Shown here one piece after another: positions 58,393-64,000 of a DNA stretch of 64,000 nt. Position numbers and translations under genes: made by a program. The stretch is from Lantana camara (taxonomy: Eukaryota; Streptophyta; Magnoliopsida; Lamiales; Verbenaceae): assembly GCA_037501455.1 (NCBI GenBank), contig CM074858.1, positions 44,823,001-44,887,000 of the forward strand, given 5' to 3'. Within the stretch, counting starts at the first letter, position 1. Every line of letters starts with the position of its first letter. The notes beneath the pieces were generated by a model. It saw only the letters and a program-made list of their open reading frames with translations, was not told where the DNA came from and ran no database searches.

Positions 58393-59919
58393 GTTATATA
58401 TTAATTGTTATTTGACTTAATTGAATGTATTTAATTGTTATTCCCTAATTTTTAATTGTGATTGAATATGTACTATGCTCCTATTTGAATTCTTGAATTA
58501 ATTTGATTGAAAATGTGGGATTATGAATTCGAATGATTGGTCGAATGACTTGATTATATGATTGAATTCCTTAATAGTACACATGAACATTTTCATAACA
58601 TACTCTTATCTTTTACATATTCATATCATGATCATTGCATTGTCGAGTGTCTTATTTGGTCATTTTGAGTCTCACTTTGCCTTTCTTGCACAGATTTTGA
58701 TCCCGTTGGAGACGAGGCCGGTCAGTGAGGCTTCCGTGTCTTCTTTTGTTGGTTTAAGGTGGGTTTCTCTTCTATTTAGATAAAACGACCCGATATATCT
58801 CTCTATGTGAAAGGTTTTAAGCCAAAGTAATATGATTATATATATATATATATATGGAGTATTTTCTCGAGTAAATGATTACAAATGTATAACCTTTCTT
58901 TTATGAATCCTACCTTATGTTTTGGCGAGATATGATTGATATGATTGTTATGAATTCACGGGCCCTGGAACTTAATACATGTGGCTATCCGGGGAGGCAA
59001 GGGCCGACGGTGATCCCATGTGTTAGTTCCAATCAATGACGGTGATACCGGACCTCGCTAGGTGATTAGTGGGGAATGGGAGCTGAGTGCCTTTGGGGGA
59101 TTCATGTACCCCCTCTGACCTATGTATGGACCGGTGGTGGGGTCCTGCAAACCTGTCCACCACTTGGAGGGAGAAGGTGTATATGTATGATTATGAATCG
59201 TATGACTGTGCACAAATATGATATGTATGATAACCAATGAAACTACAAATATAAATACACAAGGTGTTGGTTGGAGATTATGCACGCTCACTCGCCGAGC
59301 TTGAAACCCTATGATTAATTATGAATTAATATGATCGTTATAAACCCGTAGATGTCTTTCCTTGTCTCACCCACTTAGGAAATCTTCTAAAAACTTCTTA
59401 TGGGTTTATAGCTTGCATGTTTATGTTTAAATTCTGCCATAATTATATACTATGCCTGTTTTATACCCACCAGTCCCTTCTGGATTGAACCCGTTTCGTT
59501 TTCAGTGGTTTTTGTGCAGGTTAAGGAGTGCTAGGCGGGAATACAAGTCGTCTAGGTCTTGCATTAGTGTTTAGCACTCTTATTTTGTTACACTCGCACT
59601 CATAATTCCCTTTTTGTATATGAGTATAGTTATGGAGCGTTATGTTGTCAGAACTAGAAATACTTGGTTGGATTATGTATATGAATGCTATTTTTGGAGC
59701 TTGAATGCTCATGGTACATATATATATATGATTGTTATTACTTCCGCTTTCTTGGTGTTGCTCTGATTTATGGTTTAAGGGTTAGTCCCGCCTAGCCTAG
59801 AGTGTGCATGTGTGTCCCCGTTCGTCGTGACTTAGCTCGTGTGTGGATCATCCATTTCATATGCGGGTCGGGCCTCGGTGCGGGGGATGTTGCACCATGC
59901 GCTCGGGTGTTACAGTACT

Positions 59920-60078
59920 GGAGGAACATAATCCCTCAATCTATAATCAATTTGGTGAACCACTGCATTAAGAAAGTCCTGAGATTGAGCTTGAGAGGGT
60001 GGAGGTGGAGGAGAACGGTCACGGTTGATGGCGCTTGTGACCCGGAGAATGCTCACGACGAGGTCTACCACGAGGCAT
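59920..60078 (-). pseudogene. Tekay-3 gag N-terminus
   Basis: The probable start ATG is at 60078 (complement), MPRGRPRREHS. A stop and frameshift follow, then SPPPPPSQAQSQDFLNAVV and IDYRLRDYVPP, matching the Tekay-1 Gag N-terminus ([19 protein letters not shown]). Tekay-2 cuts it at 59919. Confidence 0.85.
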
Positions 60079-60282
60079 CCTGTAGACAATACACTGAATA
60101 TACATGTTGGATTAGTAGGCGCAAATGAGTGCAATTAAAATTCCATAATACAATTAAAGCACATAATTCAAATAATGTCAAGTTAAATACAAGACTCTCA
60201 CATTGGAAAATAATTTCCTATGCCATACGACCTAGACTCACAAGACACAACACTAGAACCCGGGTTTTGCAATCGGGCTCTA
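60079..60282 (-). other. Tekay-3 leader and truncated primer binding site
   Basis: The complement matches the Tekay-1 leader ('cctagactca', 'gggttttgcaatcgggctct') until 60281, where the last bases of the primer site (GATACCA) are replaced by unrelated AT-rich DNA. The break point of the lost 5' LTR is therefore inside the primer binding site. Confidence 0.7.
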
Positions 60283-60298
60283 ATCTTCAATATTGCAT

Positions 60299-60493
60299 TT
60301 AGTTAAAAATATATAAAATAAAAAATTGAAAATAATTAATATATATGGCTACTAATTGAAAATAAAATATTGATGTTATTTTTGAATTCTCATTATATAT
60401 ATATGGCTATTAATTACTTTTTAATTTTTTAATTAATATCATATTACTGAATAAAATATATATAAATTTTATGTTATTTTCAATTTTAACTAA
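60299..60493. mobile_element. AT-rich inverted-repeat element (possible MITE)
   Basis: TTAGTTAAAA at 60299 and TTTTAACTAA ending at 60493, with further inverted 'aattgaaaataa' and 'ttattttcaatt' stretches. About 195 bp, nearly all A and T. Function and family unknown. Confidence 0.3.
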
Positions 60494-60813
60494 TGTAGCA
60501 CCCCAAACGGAAGGCGCCACATCCCCGCACTCAGACCCGAACCGCATATGAAATGGAAAATCCATACACGTGCCAGATCAGAGCGAACGGGGACTCACTC
60601 ACTCACTATGCTAGGTGGGAACTAAACTTTCGAAACCAATTAATAAAGTACAAGGAGAAAAGACAACTGCGAAGCAAAGCATGTAATCAATTCCCAATAT
60701 AAGCAATATATGGGTTCAACTAACATAATTACCTAGTCCCGAAATTCTAGCATATACCTAAATCATAAATACAATCATAAATACGGGTTCAAACTATCCC
60801 TAGAAGCCTGTCC

Positions 60814-62631
60814 CGAATCAATATCATAATAATTCATACGTTCATGGAAACATAACCAAATTACAATATGCATATGAACAGACTCCAACTCGATCAGGAG
60901 ACTCGACAGACTCGACTTCCCGCCTAGAGCTTCAAAACCTGCAAAAATCTGAAAACAAAGCCAGGTTTAGTCTATAGGAGACTGGTGGGTATAAAACAGG
61001 GTATATTCTAGTAATATCGCAGAAGTGAAACACCCACGCATGCAAGCTATAATCCCGTGCGAGGTTTTAAAAACATTTCCCAAGTGGATGAAAACAAAGA
61101 AAACAACGCCCAGGATTACAACCATTAATCTTATTCAATCATTACTTTCATATGGTCATTACGTGAGCCCGGCGAGAGGGTAAATTCTCCAACCTCCACC
61201 TCGTGTGTGCAATTATTCATTTATTCATTCATTAGTGATCATACAATCATTCATTCAGTCACAATCATGTGTTCATTCAATCGTTCGTTCAATCAATCAT
61301 TCATTCCACTTACACCTTTTTCCTCCGGGCGGTGGACGGGTTAGCAAGACCTGATCACCTCAATCATTGACAAGTGGGGTTTCATGAGTTCCCCAAAGGC
61401 GCTCAGCCCCCTTTTCTCACTAATCTCCTAGCGAGTTTCGGAATCTGTAATTTGGTTGGGACTAGCACATAGGATCACCGTCGGCCCTTGCCTCCCCGGA
61501 TAGCCATATGTACCAAGCCCCGGGCCCCAATATGTGTAATCAATCATTACTCGCCAAAACTTTAGGTAAGGTGTTCAGTAAAGAGAAGGGCTTAACGTTA
61601 AAATCATTGACTCCCCAAAAGACTCGATATATACATATAATAGTTTGGCTTAAAACATTACACATTGGGAATATATCGGGTCGTTTAACTAATAGAAGAG
61701 AAACCCACCTGTTACACCTTACCGAATCAATATCATAATAATTCATACGTTCATGGAAACATAACCAAATTACAATATGCATATGAACAGACTCCAACTC
61801 GATCAAGAGACTCGACAGACTCGACTTCCCGCCTAGAGCTTCAAAACCTGCAAAAATCTGAAAACAAAGCCAGGTTCAGTCTATAGGAGACTGGTGGGTA
61901 TCAAACAGGGTATATTCTAGTAATATCGCAGAAGTGAAACACCCACGCATGCAAGCTATAATCCGGTGCGAGGTTTTAAAAACATTTCCCAAGTGGATGA
62001 AAACAAAGAAAACAACGACCAGGATTACAACCATTAATCTTATTCAATCATTACTTTCATATGGTCATTACGTGAGCCCGGCAAGAGGGTAAATTCTCCA
62101 ACCTCCACCTCGTGTGTGCAATTATTCATTTATTCATTCATTAGTGATCATACAATCATTCATTCAGTCACAATCATGTGTTCATTCAATCGTTCGTTCA
62201 ATCAATCATTCATTACACTTACACCTTTTTCCTCCGGGCGGTGGACGAGTTAGCAAGACCTGACCACCTCAATCATTGACAAGTGGGGTTTCATGAGTTC
62301 CCCAAAGGCGCTCAGCCCCCTTTTCTCGCTAATCTCCTAGCGAGTTTCGGAATCTGTAATTTGGTTGGGACTAGCACATAGGATCACCGTCGGCCCTTAC
62401 CTCCCCGGATAGCCATATGTACCAAGCCCCGGGCCCCAATATGTGTAATCAATCATTACTCGCCAAAACTTTAGGTAAGGTGTTCAGTAAAGAGAAGGGC
62501 TTAACGTTAAAATCATTGACTCCCCAAAAGACTCGATATATACATATAATAGTTTGGCTTAAAACATTACACATTGGGAATATATCGGGTCGTTTAACTA
62601 ATAGAAGAGAAACCCACCTGTTACACCTTAC
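60814..62631. repeat. 909 bp tandem duplication inside the LTR
   Basis: Unit 1 is 60814-61722 and unit 2 is 61723-62631. The repeat starts at CCGAATCAATATCATAATAA in both units and ends at 'gttacacctta'. Only a few substitutions were noticed (for example 'gatcagg'/'gatcaag', 'cccgtgcg'/'ccggtgcg'), so the duplication is recent. The frame of 76-81 codons repeated at 61508 and 62417 is a by-product. Confidence 0.93.
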
Positions 62632-63249
62632 CGAACGATACCAAGAGAAAAAGAATACTTGAAAAAGGTCTAAGAGCCCGGCAAGTCTCCGCCCTGGAGA
62701 AAACTGTACAAAAGACAACACGGTGCAGTCGTGAGACTCAAGACTCCAAATGAACCATATATGACGCACGACAATGCATTAAATTGATGTAAGATGCATA
62801 AAAAGTATAAGTTATGTTATGAGGTCATATAATCAAGTAATTCATTCAAAACGTTCAATACAAGGTGGTTTCATATTCACACGTTTCATATCTTTCATAT
62901 TTTGCATCAATTCGAGCCATAAGCTTTAAACAATAATTATAACACATGTTATAACATGTTTTCAATACATTCAAGTCATAACGAAGCAAGAAGTTATCAT
63001 ATTAAGGAAACAATTAGGGCAACAGTTCATGCATCCACGTAGGGGAGCAATTGGAGCATATCTTGTCATATAAGCGTATAAAATCACCGAAATTACACAA
63101 CCTTAATGAAACATGTAACACATAATTCATGAAGTTAACAATACATTCATATCATATAATGAGCAAAGAAATATCAAACAAGGTATACAATAATTTAATC
63201 CTCAAATTTCATACAAAATCAATGCACATCATAAATCATATTTATAAAT

Positions 63250-63540
63250 TAGAATTAACAATTTAAACATTTAGTATGCATATATACGTACACAAAATAA
63301 ATTCTTGCATGCATATAATATATATATACACATACAATATCCAATATATATATATATAACATGCAAACACGTACATAGTATATATATATATATATATTCC
63401 TACATATATTAAACATCAATATACAATATATATATATATACGTATTCATGAATATATTAAATATACACACATATATGTAATGTTTAATACATATATACAC
63501 ACACTACATGCATATTACATAATAAATATAAATATACTTC
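63250..63540. repeat. AT/CA-rich low-complexity tract
   Basis: Alternating TATATA and ACACAC runs (for example 63341-63358, 63380-63397, 63425-63441). No gene. Confidence 0.85.
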
Positions 63541-63613
63541 CAATTACTAGAATAACAAAACCATGCATTCATGCACAAAGAGATTGAATTAAACACACAA
63601 CTCAAGCACAAAA

Positions 63614-63758
63614 CCGGAGTGGGTAACGGGGTTTACTCATTCCAAAGCAAGAAGAGGTAACCCCCATTAAGGGGGTCAGTAGCTCCAGCCTTAAGGCAGC
63701 CATGGAGGTAACGGGCGTTACCTCCACAAGGCAATTCCGCGGTAACACCCATTACCGG
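63614..63758. repeat. Palindrome cluster GGTAACGGGCGTTACC
   Basis: Four units: GGGTAACGGGGTTTACTC (about 63620), GAGGTAACCCCCATTA (63655), a perfect 22 bp palindrome with arms GGAGGTAA around CGGGCG (63704-63725), and GGTAACACCCATTACC (63741). Same centre and relative place as the other clusters, with new arms. Confidence 0.8.
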
Positions 63759-64000
63759 GCACAACCCCATCTCCCTCGGAAAGGTTGCCCTGTTCTTCTT
63801 CCTCCATTCCATGGCAGCAGCAGCAGCTCTTCCAGGACACAAAGCAGCAGCAAACAACAAGGAAAAGGGTAGCAAAACACGTAGAAATTCAACCATAAAC
63901 AAGCAACCATCACGTGATCAAGCAAGGAGTGTAAGAAGGTTGAGGATTAAAATCATTCTTTCAAGCTTTCATGGAGGTTTCAGCAATGGAGACCAAGTTC

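Larger units (their letters stand above)
49545..59914 (+). mobile_element. Tekay-2: complete chromodomain Ty3/gypsy retrotransposon
   Basis: 10,370 bp, TGTGATGCC...GGGTGTTACA, with target duplication GTACT (49540-49544, 59915-59919). LTRs are 2769 and 2821 bp, with roughly 2-4% substitutions by eye, so it is older than Tekay-1. One gag-pol frame has two nonsense codons. LTR sequence and Gag differ clearly from Tekay-1, so this is a second family. Confidence 0.95.
57094..59914 (+). repeat. Tekay-2 3' LTR
   Basis: 2821 bp. The main length difference from the 5' LTR is a longer TA microsatellite (58335-58381) and a longer T-run (58051-58068). Confidence 0.93.
37391..60282 (-). mobile_element. 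Tekay-3: old, minus-strand chromodomain retrotransposon, three inserts
   Basis: From right to left: leader and truncated primer site (60079-60282), gag start (60078), gag and protease (49539-48491), protease to chromodomain (45880-42600), polypurine tract, 3' LTR (42576-37391). Inserts are Tekay-2 (TSD GTACT), S5 (TSD GTAAC) and S4 (TSD TGAAG). The 5' LTR is missing. Many stops and frameshifts. It was inserted into a LINE, as 37390/37391 shows. Confidence 0.88.
60494..64000 (-). repeat. LTR of a Tekay-2-like family, minus strand, runs off the window
   Basis: The plus strand starts TGTAGCACCCC and shows the Tekay-2 landmarks in reverse: 'gagcgaacggggac', 'cccgcctag', 'gactggtgggtat', 'cctttttcctccgggcggtgg', CTAATCTCCTAGCGAG, 'tagccatatgta' and 'aagagaaacccacct'. 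The other end lies beyond 64000. Whether it is a solo LTR or part of a full element cannot be told. It includes a 909 bp tandem duplication. Confidence 0.75.

Noticed and set aside
63255..63902. Frames of 81 and 89 codons on the minus strand
   Set aside because: The first is a Tyr/Ile translation of TA/CA repeats and the second spans the palindrome cluster. Neither has a recognisable domain.

Overview
This window is nuclear DNA of a flowering plant, most likely a eudicot. It is AT-rich with GT-AG introns, carries one conserved host gene with plant-type proline-rich sequence, and is filled with nested chromodomain Ty3/gypsy (Tekay-type) LTR retrotransposons. I cannot name the species. Only one host gene is clearly alive: a nine-exon SF3B4/SAP49 splicing factor gene (22497-28730, +), encoding 367 aa with two RRMs and a proline-rich tail.

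Layout. 1-2003: degenerate ~240 bp repeats, then an array of AATCTAGTACTAGATT palindromes inside what looks like the 3' part of a terminal-inverted-repeat (TIR) element. 2085-5630 and 5639-22406: two full TIR elements of the same family (TIR-A and TIR-B), head to tail, carrying arrays of AATCGCGTGCGCGATT-type palindromes. Both are split by retrotransposons: solo LTR S1 in A; solo LTRs S2 and S3 in B; and a complete 10.1 kb Tekay element (Tekay-1) inside S3. TIR-B ends 90 bp before the SF3B4 start codon, in a telo-box/site II promoter motif. 22497-28730: SF3B4, with Harbinger-like MITEs in introns 2 and 6 and another MITE in intron 8. 28731-31990: AT-rich DNA and a decayed hAT transposase. 31570-35924: 5' end of another LTR element on the minus strand, with a 3.9 kb LTR. 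35925-37390: fragment of a LINE. 37391-60282: Tekay-3, minus strand, broken by solo LTR S4, solo LTR S5 and the complete Tekay-2 (49545-59914). 60494-64000: a further minus-strand LTR with a 909 bp tandem duplication, running off the end.

The insertion order can be read from target-site duplications: TCCCT (S1), AAAAT (Tekay-1), TGAAG (S4), GTAAC (S5) and GTACT (Tekay-2). Tekay-1 is one base deletion away from an open gag-pol; Tekay-2 carries two in-frame stops; Tekay-3 is a fossil.

The most interesting signal is non-coding. Every Tekay-type LTR here, except the distant 31990-35924 one, has about 0.7-1.2 kb from its start a cluster of short palindromes built as arm-CGG(G/C)CG-arm'. Within a cluster the arms are shared. 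Between LTR families the arms change completely, but always in matched pairs (GTGACA/TGTCAC, GGGAA/TTCCC, CAAA/TTTG, GGTAA/TTACC, GGTCG/CGACC). The TIR elements show an analogous array with constant AATC...GATT ends and a swapped core. This is the pattern expected of rapidly changing dyad-symmetric recognition sites or hairpins, and it is my main candidate for an undescribed system.
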